Assembly: GCF_017161425.1 (NCBI RefSeq)
Contig: NZ_CP071057.1
Coordinates: 186,001-250,000 of the forward strand
DNA length: 64,000 nt
Source of the DNA: Marinicauda algicola
Lineage (GTDB): Bacteria > Pseudomonadota > Alphaproteobacteria > Caulobacterales > Maricaulaceae
Reading direction: 5' to 3'
Within the stretch, counting starts at the first letter, position 1, and every line of letters begins with the position of its first letter. Shown here one piece after another: positions 1 through 8,762 of the stretch. The notes beneath the pieces are model-generated. The model ran no database searches. It worked only from the letters and a program-made list of their open reading frames with translations, and was not told where the DNA came from. Position numbers and translations under genes: made by a program.

Positions 1-1
1 G

Positions 2-337
2 ATGAGCCGCGACACGGCCTCGAGGATCGCGCGCGAGGTGCGCTGCGGCCGCTTCCGCGGCCTCGTCGCCGATTACCGGCCTGTCCGCTTTCTCCACAAC
101 GAGACCCAGTTCGACCATCTCTCCGGAAAGTTCGCGCATATCCTGCCGCAAGACCTCGTCATGGCCTGCGTTTACGGCCGGCCGCAGAAGGCCCACGCTA
201 TCATGATGGTGCGCTCGCTGCAGGCCAGCGGCATGCTCGCCGGCGCGTTTCGCGACCACCACGACGCGCTGTCCTGGGTCCGCGACACGCTGACCTTCCG
301 CGATGTGAGTGCGCCGGCGCTGAAGAAGACGGCCTAG
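2..337 (+). CDS. Small protein of unknown function, possibly truncated by the window edge
   Basis: An open frame encodes 111 residues from an ATG at the second base of the window. The true start may lie further left, so the gene could be 5'-partial. The product looks soluble, with no signal peptide or membrane segment. A mixed alpha/beta pattern (residues ~18-95, around VADYRPVRFL and CVYGRPQKAHA) loosely recalls SpoIIAA/STAS-like folds, but I do not recognise the family with confidence. It converges on fliP, 137 bp away. That gap holds no clear terminator. Confidence 0.6.
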   Translation: MSRDTASRIAREVRCGRFRGLVADYRPVRFLHNETQFDHLSGKFAHILPQDLVMACVYGRPQKAHAIMMVRSLQASGMLAGAFRDHHDALSWVRDTLTFRDVSAPALKKTA

Positions 338-474
338 ACCGGTTCCGATCTGCGCGGGTCCTGCGAAGCGGGGCTCCGGAGCCGTTTCGGCGTCCGTCGT
401 CCGTGTCCCCGTCGCCGGAGATCAGGTTCCGGGCGGGCGCGCAGCGCCGAACGTTCCGGAAAGCCGCGAACCGA

Positions 475-1236
475 TCATCCGCCCGGTACCCCGGTCTGGA
501 AACTTTGCACCAGCGATCCGGTCACCAGGCGCCAGCCGTCCACCAGGACGAAGAAGATCAGCTTGAACGGCAGGGAGATCACGATGGGGGGCAGCATCAT
601 CATGCCCATGGACATGAGGATGGAGGCCACGACGAGATCGATGATCAGGAAGGGGATGAACAAGAGGAAGCCGATCTCGAAGGCGCGGCGCAGCTCGGAG
701 ATCATGAAGGCCGGCGCGACGACGTGCAGCGGCGTCGCCTCCGGGCTCTCCGGCTCGACCTGCGCGATGCCGAAGAACAGCTCGAGATCGTCCTCGCGGG
801 TGTGGGCGAGCATGAACATCTTCACCGGCTGGGTGGTCTCGGTGAAGGCCTCCTCGGTGGTGATCTCCCCGTTCAGCAGCGGCTCGATGCCCTGACTGTA
901 GGACTGGGTGAAGACCGGGGCCATGATGAAGGCGGTCAGGAACAGGGCGAGCGAGATCAGCACCGCGTTGGGCGGGCTCTGCTGCAGGCCGATCGCGGTG
1001 CGCAGCAGCGAGAGCACGACGACGATGCGGATGAAGCTCGTCGTCATGATGAGGATGGACGGGGCGAGCGAGAGGACGGTGATCAGCGCGATCAGCTGCA
1101 GCACGCGCTCGGTCAGCGTGCCCGGCTCGCCGAAATCGATCGACACCTCCTGCGCGCCCGCCGGCGCGCCGAGCGCGAACAGGGCCGCGGCCGCGAGGCC
1201 TGACAGGGCGAGGGGAAGCGCGCGGCGCCACGTCAT
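475..1236 (-). CDS. fliP: Flagellar type III export protein FliP
   Basis: FliP forms, with FliQ and FliR, the core of the flagellar export gate in the inner membrane. The 253-residue product starts with a cleavable signal-like segment (residues 1-29, ending APAGAQ). Two hydrophobic blocks follow at ~46-110, then a periplasmic loop, then two more at ~187-245 that contain the family-typical runs IPFLIIDLVVASILMSMGMMM (split by the loop) and LPFKLIFFVLVDGW. The length fits the family (~245-300). I chose the ATG at 1236 because it overlaps the fliO stop by 4 bp (ATGA) and begins the signal peptide. A longer in-frame extension to 1590 is only the shadow of fliO. Confidence 0.96.
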   Translation of the reverse strand: MTWRRALPLALSGLAAAALFALGAPAGAQEVSIDFGEPGTLTERVLQLIALITVLSLAPSILIMTTSFIRIVVVLSLLRTAIGLQQSPPNAVLISLALFLTAFIMAPVFTQSYSQGIEPLLNGEITTEEAFTETTQPVKMFMLAHTREDDLELFFGIAQVEPESPEATPLHVVAPAFMISELRRAFEIGFLLFIPFLIIDLVVASILMSMGMMMLPPIVISLPFKLIFFVLVDGWRLVTGSLVQSFQTGVPGG

Positions 1237-1544
1237 TGCGGTTCGCTCTCCCCGCCCGGCATTTCCGGGGTAAACTTCTCCCTGGCCGGCTGGCGGCCGA
1301 GAACCGTCTCGCGCTCGGCGCCGAGCAGGAGCACGTGCTCGGTCCCGTCGACCTCGACGATCACCATCCGCCGGCGCGGATCGACCATCAGCGTCTCCAC
1401 GACGCGCATGCGCCGCTCGCTCCCCTGGCCGGGAAAGCCGGGTATCAGGCCCTGCGCATAGCCGCGGCGCAGGATGAAGGCGAAACCCGCGAGGAGGCCC
1501 AGCACGAGGACGAGGCCGGCGAGGTAGCGGGCGAAGTCGAGCAT
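1233..1544 (-). CDS. fliO: Flagellar biosynthesis protein FliO
   Basis: FliO is a small bitopic membrane protein that helps assemble the FliP ring of the flagellar export gate. The product has 103 residues. A single N-terminal membrane segment (about residues 6-27) is followed by a small cytoplasmic domain with the FliO pattern RMRVVETLMVDPRRRMVIVEVDG and LLLGAERE. Translation is coupled to fliP by a 4-bp overlap. The ATG at 1544 places the membrane segment at the N terminus. Upstream in-frame codons reach into the regulatory region and are unlikely to be used. The gene is divergent from flgB, and the shared 225-bp region contains a CtrA-type box. Confidence 0.9.
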   Translation of the reverse strand: MLDFARYLAGLVLVLGLLAGFAFILRRGYAQGLIPGFPGQGSERRMRVVETLMVDPRRRMVIVEVDGTEHVLLLGAERETVLGRQPAREKFTPEMPGGESEPQ

Positions 1545-1705
1545 GTCCACGCGAGCGTTCCGCCTTTGCGTTAACGAATGGCCGGACCATCGGCCGGGAG
1601 CGTTAACGAAATGCTTATCGAGAGTCGCGCGCGGCGTTAAGCAAGGCCGGCTCCCGGACGCGGTCGCCCTGCCGGGGCAGGCGATGCGGCGCCGGGTAAT
1701 CTCCA

Positions 1706-1721
1706 TTAAGTCCCGATTAAC
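1706..1721 (+). promoter_or_regulatory. CtrA-type box upstream of flgB
   Basis: TTAA (1706-1709), seven bases, then TTAAC (1717-1721) is a perfect match to the CtrA consensus TTAA-N7-TTAAC. It lies 49 bp before the flgB ATG, between flgB and the divergent fliO. CtrA activates early flagellar operons in Caulobacter (established knowledge). Nearby are isolated GTTAAC half-sites at 1570-1575 and 1602-1607, a degenerate box TTAA-N7-CTTA at 1603-1617, and a GAGTC (GANTC) methylation site at 1622-1626. Confidence 0.75.
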
Positions 1722-1769
1722 GCGAAGCAGCGAGGGTTAATGGTCAGATAGCGTCCCGAGAGTGGCACA

Positions 1770-2207
1770 ATGCGCGCCGACGACATCAACGTACTCGCCG
1801 TCCTGAAGCAGGCGCTCGGCTATCATTCCGACCGCCAGCGCGTGATCGCGGAGAACGTCGCCAACGCCAACACGCCGGGCTATGTCCCGCGCGACGTGTC
1901 GCGTTCCGACTTCGAGCGCGCGGTGGAGGAGGCCCGGGGCGGCCAGAGCCGCTCGCGCCTGTCGGTCACGCCCGTCGCGATGCGTGCGCCCCACGCGGCG
2001 CACATCGAGGGCACGCCGGCCGCGAGCGCGCGCCAGTTCCGCACCGAGAGCGCGCCCGACAGCGAGACCACGATCAACGGCAATGCCGTCGTGCTGGAGG
2101 AGCAGATGGTGCGCGCCAACGAGAACCGCATGCGCTTCGAGACGGCGCTGGGGCTCTACAACAAGTCGCTCTCGCTGCTGCGCATGGCCGTGCGTCCGCC
2201 GCAATAG
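1770..2207 (+). CDS. flgB: Flagellar basal-body rod protein FlgB
   Basis: FlgB is the most proximal rod subunit of the flagellar basal body, exported by the flagellar type III system. The 145-residue product carries the N-terminal rod/hook motif (ENVANANTPGYV, residues 28-39) and a C-terminal helix with the usual amphipathic heptads. Its length matches FlgB (~130-140). It starts a tight flgB-flgC-fliE set. flgC begins 16 bp downstream behind a strong AAGGAGGT ribosome-binding site (2213-2220). A CtrA-type box upstream suggests cell-cycle control of the operon. Confidence 0.96.
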   Translation: MRADDINVLAVLKQALGYHSDRQRVIAENVANANTPGYVPRDVSRSDFERAVEEARGGQSRSRLSVTPVAMRAPHAAHIEGTPAASARQFRTESAPDSETTINGNAVVLEEQMVRANENRMRFETALGLYNKSLSLLRMAVRPPQ

Positions 2208-2223
2208 GGTGAAGGAGGTCTAG

Positions 2224-2637
2224 ATGGACAAGACGACAGAGACCATGCAGGTCGCCGCCGCCGGGCTTCGCGCCCAGGCCGCGCGCATGCGCATCATCGC
2301 GGAGAACCTCGCCAACGCGCAGTCCACCGGCCGCACGCCGGAGGAGGATCCCTATCGCCGCCAGGTTCCCGTGTTCGAGGCCGAGCTCGACCGGATGACG
2401 GGCCTGGAGCTGGTGCGCATGACCGACGCCGCCGCCGACAATTCCGAATTCCGCCTCGTCCACGAGCCCGGCCACCCGGCCGCCAATGCGGAAGGCTATG
2501 TGCGCTATCCCAACGTCTCCAGCCTCGTCGAGCTGATGGACATGCGCGAGGCCCAGCGCTCCTACGAGGCCAACATGAACATGGTCGAGAACACGCGGCG
2601 GATGATGGAACGCACGCTCGACCTCCTGCGCCGCTAG
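2224..2637 (+). CDS. flgC: Flagellar basal-body rod protein FlgC
   Basis: FlgC is a proximal rod component of the flagellar basal body. The product has 137 residues. The N-terminal helix ends in ENLANAQST (residues 27-35), the rod-family motif. The C-terminal part has the FlgC signature VRYPNVSSLVELMDMREAQR (residues ~90-112) and YEANMNMVENTRRMM, which form the conserved C-terminal coiled helix. It sits between flgB and fliE, which fits assembly as a group. Confidence 0.96.
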   Translation: MDKTTETMQVAAAGLRAQAARMRIIAENLANAQSTGRTPEEDPYRRQVPVFEAELDRMTGLELVRMTDAAADNSEFRLVHEPGHPAANAEGYVRYPNVSSLVELMDMREAQRSYEANMNMVENTRRMMERTLDLLRR

Positions 2638-2648
2638 GAGGCTAGAGG

Positions 2649-2963
2649 ATGGATCTCGCCGCCCTTCGCGCCTACGCCGCCGCCGCGCAGAACGTCGCCG
2701 GCTCGGTCTCCACCGGCCCGGCCCAGGAGCCGCAGGCCGCAGCGGGCCCCGATTTCGGCAGCCTCGTCATGGACGCGGTCGGCCAGACCGAGGCGTCCAT
2801 CTCGACCGCCGAGAACCTCACCGCCCAGGCCGCGACCGGCCAGGCCGAGCTCGTCGATGTCGTCACCGCCGTCGCCGCCGCCGAGGTGCAGCTGGAAACC
2901 GTGATCGCCGTGCGCGACCAGGTCATCAAGGCCTATCAGGAAATCCTGCGGATGCCGATCTAG
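2649..2963 (+). CDS. fliE: Flagellar hook-basal body protein FliE
   Basis: FliE joins the MS ring to the rod. The 104-residue product has a variable Ala-rich N terminus and the conserved C-terminal half (DFGSLVMDAVGQTEASI, then AVAAAEVQLETVIAVRDQVI and AYQEILRMPI), typical of FliE (~100-110 aa). It starts 11 bp after flgC behind an AGAGG ribosome-binding site. It is the last gene of the rightward flagellar group. A palindromic element follows and separates it from the convergent 5-oxoprolinase gene. Confidence 0.93.
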   Translation: MDLAALRAYAAAAQNVAGSVSTGPAQEPQAAAGPDFGSLVMDAVGQTEASISTAENLTAQAATGQAELVDVVTAVAAAEVQLETVIAVRDQVIKAYQEILRMPI

Positions 2964-2987
2964 GCAAGCGCTTTCAGCTGTCTGGGT

Positions 2988-3097
2988 GTCATCCCGGGCG
3001 CGCGAAGCGCGACCCGGGATTTCGCGTCGTTTCAAGGTGATAGCCAATCGGCACTGAGGGCGCGATCCCGGCTCGGCCTGCGGCTGGCCGGGATGAC
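2988..3097. repeat. ~110-bp palindromic intergenic element, copy 1
   Basis: The element is bounded by the perfect inverted ends GTCATCCCGG (2988-2997) and CCGGGATGAC (3088-3097). Inside, a strong hairpin spans 2991-3020 (arms ATCCCGGG...CCCGGGAT with an inner CGCGC/GCGCG stem) and a second spans 3065-3094. It lies between the convergent fliE and 5-oxoprolinase genes and could also act as a transcription terminator. A second element with the same ends and a similar right half occurs at 34706-34814. Confidence 0.7.
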
Positions 3098-3110
3098 CGT
3101 GTCGAAGGGG

Positions 3111-6100
3111 TCATCCCTTCCCATACCCCCCGCCGCCCGGCGTCTCGATCTCGATGACATCGCCGGGGCCGACCTCGATGCGGAACAGGGCCGGCAGGGT
3201 CTCCTGCGACCCGTCCCTGCGGATGACCCGCGCCGTGCCCGGCACGCCGTCGCCGCCGCCCTTCAGGCCCGGAGGGGCCTGCTTGCGGCGCCCCGACAGC
3301 AAGGCCGCCTCCATGGGTTCGAGGAATTCCACGCGGCGCACCGAGCCATCACCGCCGCGGAACTTGCCGGTCCCGCCCGAGCCGTCGCGGATGCTGTGGG
3401 CGCGGATGCGGACCGGGTAGCGCCGCTCCATCACCTCCGGGTCGGTCAGGCGCGAATTGGTCATGTGGGTATGCACCGCGCTCGCGCCGGCAAAGCCCGT
3501 CCCGTCCTCGAACTCGCCCGCCCCGGCGCCGCCGCAGATCGTCTCGTAGTACTGGTGGCGGGCATTGCCGAAGGTGAAGTTGTTCATCGTGCCTTGGGCC
3601 GCGGCCATGCGCCCGGTCGCCAGGAAGAGCGCGTCGACGACGAGCTGGCTGGTCTCCACATTGCCCGCGACCACCGCGGCGGGCGGCTTGGGATCGAGCA
3701 TCGAGCCGTCCGGGATGATCAGCTCGATCGGTTTCAGGCAGCCCTCGTTCAGGGGGATCTCGTCGTCGACCAAGCAGCGCAGCACGTAGAGCACGGCGGC
3801 CCGGGTAACGGCGCTCGGCGCATTGAAATTGGTGTCGAGCTGACCGCTCGTGCCCGAAAAGTCGATCTTCGCCGTGCCGGCTTCGCGGTTCACGGTGATG
3901 GCGACCTTGATGACGGCGCCGTCCTCGAGGCGCACCTCGGCGGAGCCGTCCCGGAGCGCGCCGATGACCCGGCGCACGGCGCGCTCGGCATTGTCCTGGA
4001 CATGGCCCATATAGGCGCCGACGACGTCGCGCCCGTGCTCCTCGATCAGGCGGTGCAATTCCTCCGCGCCCTTGGCGCAGGCGGCGAGCTGGGCCTTGAG
4101 GTCGGCGAGGTTCTGGTCCGGATTGCGCGCCGGATAGGGTCCTGCCTCCAGCGGTTCGCGGGCGGCGCGGGCGTCGAACCTTCCGCCCGCAAGAATCTTC
4201 ACCGCGTCGAAGACCGCGCCCTCCTCCTCGATGCGTCTGGAGAAGGGCGGCATCGAACCCGGCGCGATGCCGCCGATATCGGCATGGTGGCCGCGCGCCG
4301 CGACGAAGAAGAGGCGCTTGCCGTCGCCATCGCACACCGGCGCGATCACGGTGACGTCGGGCAGGTGGGTGCCCCCGTTGTAGGGGGCGTTGAGCGCCAC
4401 CGCCTCGCCGGGGCCGAGATCGGGATGGGCCAGAATCGCCGCCCGCACGCTCGCGCTCATCGACCCCAGATGGACCGGCATGTGCGGCGCGTTGGCGACG
4501 AGCCCGCCTTGCGGGTCGAACACCGCGCAGGAGAAGTCGAGCCGCTCCTTGATGTTGACCGAATGGGCGGTGCGTTCGAGCACCACGCCCATCTGTTCGG
4601 CGATCGACATGAAACGCCGGTTGAACAGGGCGAGCGTGACGGGGTCGAGTTCGGTGCTCGCGCCCTCGGCCTCGCCTGTGCCCGCTCCGGTGAGGACCAG
4701 CATGCCGCCCGCCTGGCGCCTCGCGCTCCAGCCCGGATCGAGCACGATGGTCTGGTTGGCGTCCATGACGAGGGCCGGGCCGGCGAGTTCCGCGCCCGCG
4801 CCGAGATCGGAGAGCCGGAATACCGGGGCCTCGAGCCACTCGCCCGCCCGGTAGAGCCTTGCCGTCCCGGCCGCCTCGGGCCGGCCCTGCCGGGGGGAAA
4901 CTTCCGGCTCGGAAAGCTCCGCGCCCTCGGGGTCGGCCTCGGCCTCCACGGCCACCGAATCGATGACGAGGGCCGCGTCTTCGGCGGCGAAGCCGAACAG
5001 GCGCCTGTGGGCGGCGGAGAAGGCCGCGCGCATCTCCTCCTCGCTGCCCCAGTCCACGGCGAGCGGGGTGTCGGAACCCTTCGCGCGCAGGCGCGCCTCC
5101 CTGGAGATTCGCACCGTCCCGGCCTGCTTGTCCTCCAGCGCCGAGCGGGCCGCGACCTCGAGTTCGCCGAGGGTGGTTTTGGCTGTCTCCAGCGCGTGCT
5201 CGTCCATGGCGATGTCGAGCCCTGCCTCGCGTGTCTCCCTCAGTTTCGCGAGCCCGATCCCGTAGGCCGACAGCAGCCCCGCCTGGGGATGGATCAGCGC
5301 GGTCCTCATGCCCAGCGCCTCGGCGACCTTGCAGGCGTGCTGGCCGCCCGCCCCGCCGAAGGCGTTGAGCGCGTATTTCCTGGGATCGACGCCCTGCGCG
5401 ATGGAGATCTGCTTGATCGCCTCGGCCATGTGCTCGACGGCCACGGCGAGGAAGCCCTCCGCCGCCGCCTCGGCGCTGTCCGCGCCCATCGCGTCGGCGA
5501 GATCCTGCAGGGCCTTCCGCGATGCCTCGACGTCGAGCGGGGCGTCGTTGTCCGGCCCGAACACCTTCGGGAACCAGTCCGGCTGGATGCGCCCGAGCAC
5601 CACGTTGGCGTCGGTGACCGCCGCAGGCCCGCCCCGGCCGTAGCAGGCCGGACCCGGATCGGCGCCCGCGCTCCTCGGTCCCACGCGCACGCGCTCGCCG
5701 TCGAACGCCAGGATCGATCCGCCCCCGGCCGCCACGGTGTGCACCGAGAGCATCGGCGCGCGCAGGAGACGCCCGCCGAGCCTGGCCTCCCCGGCCCGGG
5801 CATAGGCCCTGCCGTCGAAGCGCGAGACGTCGGTCGAGGTGCCACCCATGTCGAAGCCGATAACCTTGTCGTAGCCGGCCTCGCGCGCGGTCATCGCCAT
5901 GCCGACCACGCCGCCGGCCGGGCCGGAGAGCACCGCGTTCCGGGCATGGAAATCGTCCGCGTCGGCAAGCCCGCCGGAGGACTGCATGAAATAGAGCGGG
6001 GTGTCCGGTCCGAGCCCGCTCCTCACGCGGTTCACGTAGCGGCGCAGGACCGGGGTCAGATAGGCGTCGATCACGGCCGTGGAGGCGCGCGGGACGAGCT

Positions 6101-6698
6101 TGATCAGCGGGCTCGCATCGGCCGAGCAGATGACGTGCGCGAAGCCGGCCTCGCTCGCCAGTCGCTCGATCTCGCGCTCGTGAGCGTCGTTGCGGTAGGC
6201 GTGCAGAAGCGCGATCGCCACGGCCTCGAATCCCTCGCGCCTCGCGTTTTCGAGCGCGCCCTTCGCGGCGGCAAGATCGAGCGGCTCGATCTCGCGGCCC
6301 TCGCCGTCGAGCCGGCCGGCGATGCCCGCCGTGCGCGCGGCGAGCGGGGCGGGCTTGTCGATCCTCAGGGCGAAGATGTCGGCGCGTGTCTGGTCGCCGA
6401 TGTGCAGGATGTCCTCGAAGCCCTGGCTCACCAGGAACAGCGTCTTCGCGCCGTCGAGCTCCAGCAGGGCGTTGGTCGCGACCGTGGTGCCCATCTTCAC
6501 CGCGGCGAGCGCGCGGGGCGGAATCGGCTCATCCTCGGCCAGCGACAATATGCGGCGCACGCCTTCTGTCGCCGCGTCTTCATAAGCGGGGCTCTCGGAG
6601 AGTAGCTTGAGCGCCGCGATGCGTCCGCCCGGGGTGCGCCCGATAACATCGGTGAAGGTGCCGCCCCGGTCGATCCAGATTTCGTACGCTTCGCTCAT
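3111..6698 (-). CDS. 5-oxoprolinase / hydantoinase A-B fusion
   Basis: The predicted enzyme belongs to the ATP-dependent 5-oxoprolinase/hydantoinase family, which opens cyclic amides such as 5-oxoproline. The 1195-residue protein fuses the HyuA-like half to the HyuB-like half. The HyuA half starts at residue 4 with IDRGGTFTDVIG, the family N-terminal motif, and has GFDMGGTSTDVSRFDG near residue 290. The HyuB half begins around residue 660 (LDPVTLALFNRRFMSIAEQMG) and ends in a glycine-rich ETPGGGGYG. Length and order match eukaryotic-type OPLAH and bacterial single-chain oxoprolinases. No signal peptide is seen, so it is probably cytoplasmic. The actual substrate cannot be read from the sequence. 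Confidence 0.92.
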   Translation of the reverse strand: MSEAYEIWIDRGGTFTDVIGRTPGGRIAALKLLSESPAYEDAATEGVRRILSLAEDEPIPPRALAAVKMGTTVATNALLELDGAKTLFLVSQGFEDILHIGDQTRADIFALRIDKPAPLAARTAGIAGRLDGEGREIEPLDLAAAKGALENARREGFEAVAIALLHAYRNDAHEREIERLASEAGFAHVICSADASPLIKLVPRASTAVIDAYLTPVLRRYVNRVRSGLGPDTPLYFMQSSGGLADADDFHARNAVLSGPAGGVVGMAMTAREAGYDKVIGFDMGGTSTDVSRFDGRAYARAGEARLGGRLLRAPMLSVHTVAAGGGSILAFDGERVRVGPRSAGADPGPACYGRGGPAAVTDANVVLGRIQPDWFPKVFGPDNDAPLDVEASRKALQDLADAMGADSAEAAAEGFLAVAVEHMAEAIKQISIAQGVDPRKYALNAFGGAGGQHACKVAEALGMRTALIHPQAGLLSAYGIGLAKLRETREAGLDIAMDEHALETAKTTLGELEVAARSALEDKQAGTVRISREARLRAKGSDTPLAVDWGSEEEMRAAFSAAHRRLFGFAAEDAALVIDSVAVEAEADPEGAELSEPEVSPRQGRPEAAGTARLYRAGEWLEAPVFRLSDLGAGAELAGPALVMDANQTIVLDPGWSARRQAGGMLVLTGAGTGEAEGASTELDPVTLALFNRRFMSIAEQMGVVLERTAHSVNIKERLDFSCAVFDPQGGLVANAPHMPVHLGSMSASVRAAILAHPDLGPGEAVALNAPYNGGTHLPDVTVIAPVCDGDGKRLFFVAARGHHADIGGIAPGSMPPFSRRIEEEGAVFDAVKILAGGRFDARAAREPLEAGPYPARNPDQNLADLKAQLAACAKGAEELHRLIEEHGRDVVGAYMGHVQDNAERAVRRVIGALRDGSAEVRLEDGAVIKVAITVNREAGTAKIDFSGTSGQLDTNFNAPSAVTRAAVLYVLRCLVDDEIPLNEGCLKPIELIIPDGSMLDPKPPAAVVAGNVETSQLVVDALFLATGRMAAAQGTMNNFTFGNARHQYYETICGGAGAGEFEDGTGFAGASAVHTHMTNSRLTDPEVMERRYPVRIRAHSIRDGSGGTGKFRGGDGSVRRVEFLEPMEAALLSGRRKQAPPGLKGGGDGVPGTARVIRRDGSQETLPALFRIEVGPGDVIEIETPGGGGYGKG

Positions 6699-6757
6699 GG
6701 GGAGGCTCCGTTATTCTGCGGGCGCGAGACGAGAAGAAGGCCTTGAGATAGCCGCTG

Positions 6758-7450
6758 ATGAACTTCTGGCGCAAACTTGCCGAACGCATCATGGGTCCGC
6801 GCGACCCGTTCGAGTGTCCCGAGGAGGACTGCCCGCCGGGCCACCCGGTGGACGATGCCGAGTTCGCGATGGCCTTGATCGGACTCGGCGCGAAGATGGC
6901 CAAGGCCGACGGCGCGGTGACGAATTCGGAGGTTCGCGCTTTCGCCCACGTCTTCCGCGCCCCGTCCGGCTTCGAGGCGCAGCTGCAGCGCGCCTTCGAT
7001 CTCGCCAAGCAGACCACGCTCGGCTTCGAGGGCTATGCAAGACGCCTCGCCAAGCGATTCCGCGCCAACCCGGCGGTGCTCGAAGACGTGCTCGACGCGC
7101 TCTTCTTCATCGCACAGGCCGACGGGCGGGTGACGCCGGACGAGGAAGACTATCTCGCCAGGGTCGGCGATCTCTTCGGCTTTTCCGAACGCGAGTTCGC
7201 CCGGATCAGGCGGTCCCATCTCGGGATGGAGGCCGACGATCCCTACACCGTGCTCGGCATCGACCCGGACATCTCCGACGCCGATCTCAAGCGCGCCTAC
7301 CGGCGCATCGCCTCGCAGAACCATCCCGACCGGCTGATCGCGCGCGGCGCGCCGCCGAACCTTCAGCGGATCGCCGACGCCAAGATGGCGGCGATCAATG
7401 CGGCCTATGCTGCGGTACTGAGGCAACGCGGCCTGAAAACCGGAACCTGA
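6758..7450 (+). CDS. DjlA-like protein: TerB domain plus C-terminal J domain
   Basis: The 230-residue product has a TerB-like helical domain (about residues 32-150, with two copies of a KADG/QADGRVT acidic loop). A C-terminal J domain follows (about 161-225, DDPYTVLGIDPDIS...) with the HPD tripeptide at 189-191 that stimulates DnaK ATPase. This is the arrangement of DjlA, but the usual N-terminal transmembrane anchor is absent; only a short amphipathic start (MNFWRKLAERIMG) is present. It is probably a cytosolic or peripheral co-chaperone. It is divergent from the oxoprolinase gene, 59 bp away. Confidence 0.88.
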   Translation: MNFWRKLAERIMGPRDPFECPEEDCPPGHPVDDAEFAMALIGLGAKMAKADGAVTNSEVRAFAHVFRAPSGFEAQLQRAFDLAKQTTLGFEGYARRLAKRFRANPAVLEDVLDALFFIAQADGRVTPDEEDYLARVGDLFGFSEREFARIRRSHLGMEADDPYTVLGIDPDISDADLKRAYRRIASQNHPDRLIARGAPPNLQRIADAKMAAINAAYAAVLRQRGLKTGT

Positions 7451-7534
7451 TTCCGCCCGGCGCCATTGACCCGACACAATCCATCCCCAACTCTAGAAGC
7501 CGGGTGGGCGCTGAGTATGACGAGGAAGAGATCC

Positions 7535-7813
7535 ATGGGCGCACAGCAGACGATGACCGGCTTCAATTTCGTGGGTGTCGCGCGCGCCGTCCTCGCCGCG
7601 CTCATCGCCGCGGCCTTCATCGGCCTCGTGGTGCTGCTCGCCGCCGTGCTGACCGCCACCGCCCTCGTCATCGCCGGCCTCGGCGCGCTCGGTGCGGGCG
7701 CCTACTGGCTCTACCGCAAGGTCACGGGCCGCCGGCGCGAGGACGGCCCGGTCGTCCTCATCGCCAGACGCGGTCCGCGCGGCTGGACCGTGGACGGCAC
7801 CGGCGAGGGGTAG
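7535..7813 (+). CDS. Small membrane protein of unknown function
   Basis: The product is predicted at 92 residues. Two adjacent hydrophobic segments (FVGVARAVLAALIAAAFIGL and VLTATALVIAGLGALGAGAYW) are followed by a short basic cytoplasmic tail (RKVTGRRRED...). I chose the ATG at 7535 because GAGGAAGAG lies just upstream at proper spacing. In-frame ATGs at 7466 and 7517 would add an uncharged leader. No family is recognised. It follows the TerB/J-domain gene by 84 bp and converges on the DUF305 gene. Confidence 0.65.
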   Translation: MGAQQTMTGFNFVGVARAVLAALIAAAFIGLVVLLAAVLTATALVIAGLGALGAGAYWLYRKVTGRRREDGPVVLIARRGPRGWTVDGTGEG

Positions 7814-7913
7814 ACTTCCAGACTGATCCTCCGAGGAGTGCGTCGGACCCGATCCAATCCGGGCCCGAGAGGACAGGCGCGCCGGGGACGGCCTCCGAGA
7901 GAGCGCCGCCTCT

Positions 7914-8762
7914 TCACCCGCACGCCATGAAGCCGTGATAGCCCACGTGCAGGCCCCGCTCGAGGCGGAATTCGAGCGAGGCATTGGCCCGTCCGCCCTC
8001 GATCTCCTCGACCGACATCGCCATGCCGGATGCGCCGAAGGCCGCCCGCCCGGCCGCGCTCGTGCCCTCGGATTCAAGCGGGATGATCACGCCGTTGAGC
8101 TTGGTAACCGCCTGCGTGCCGTCCGGTGTCCACCACAGGATCGGATCGGCCGAGCGCGTCCGGCGGAAGTTGCACAGATCAGCGCCTTCGACGACCTCGC
8201 CCGCCTCCTCGCGCGTCAGCGGCGAGGGATCGAGTGCGGCGATGCTGACCCGGCTCAGCGCCTGATCGAGCGTGCCGACTTCCGCGGGCGGATCGCGGTA
8301 GATTTCCCGCACCATGTTGCCCGAGGCGATATCCGCGATCAGATAGCGCATCTCGGCGATCTCCTTGTTCTGCGCGTCGATGATCTCGCGGGCGAGCTTG
8401 GCCGCGCGCGCATCCTCGATATTGGCACGTTCCGAGGTCAGTACCGCGATGGAGTGGTGCGGGATCATGGCGCGCATATAGCTCGGGCCGCCGACCGTGA
8501 CCTGGCTGCGCACGAGCCAGAGCGAGAGCGCAAACACCACCACCCCGGCCGCGATGATGGCTGCGTTGATCTTCCCGTTCGGGTACATGGAGAACATGTA
8601 GCCCATCATGATCACGGCCATGGAGGCTCCCATCAGGATCGCCATGTAAGTGCGCGTCTCGGAGAAGAAGACGTGCTCGATCGCATAGGTGTTGAGATAC
8701 ATCAGCACGAACATGACGATCGTGGAGGTGAGGATCATCAGGGCGAAGCGCCGATAGGTCAT
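7914..8762 (-). CDS. DUF305 membrane protein
   Basis: The 282-residue protein has three or four N-terminal membrane segments (about residues 5-25, 38-58 and 65-85). A DUF305 domain follows, with the hallmark MRAMIPHHSIAV and the helix ARAAKLAREIIDAQNKEIAEM. DUF305 is a ferritin-like four-helix fold often linked to metal, especially copper, handling. A C-terminal extra domain of ~110 residues has no motif I recognise. The ATG at 8762 was chosen for its AGGAG ribosome-binding site and because it starts the first membrane helix directly. The 248-bp gap to the divergent dioxygenase gene shows no recognisable operator. Confidence 0.85.
   Translation of the reverse strand: MTYRRFALMILTSTIVMFVLMYLNTYAIEHVFFSETRTYMAILMGASMAVIMMGYMFSMYPNGKINAAIIAAGVVVFALSLWLVRSQVTVGGPSYMRAMIPHHSIAVLTSERANIEDARAAKLAREIIDAQNKEIAEMRYLIADIASGNMVREIYRDPPAEVGTLDQALSRVSIAALDPSPLTREEAGEVVEGADLCNFRRTRSADPILWWTPDGTQAVTKLNGVIIPLESEGTSAAGRAAFGASGMAMSVEEIEGGRANASLEFRLERGLHVGYHGFMACG

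Noticed and set aside
403-1203. His/Asp/Glu-rich + frame opposite fliP
   Set aside because: Antisense shadow of fliP; highly repetitive charged composition and no domain.
3093-6605. 1170-codon open frame on the + strand opposite the 5-oxoprolinase gene
   Set aside because: It is the exact antisense of a well-supported gene, has a low-complexity Arg/His/Gly/Asp-rich composition and no recognisable domain; long antisense frames are common at this GC content.
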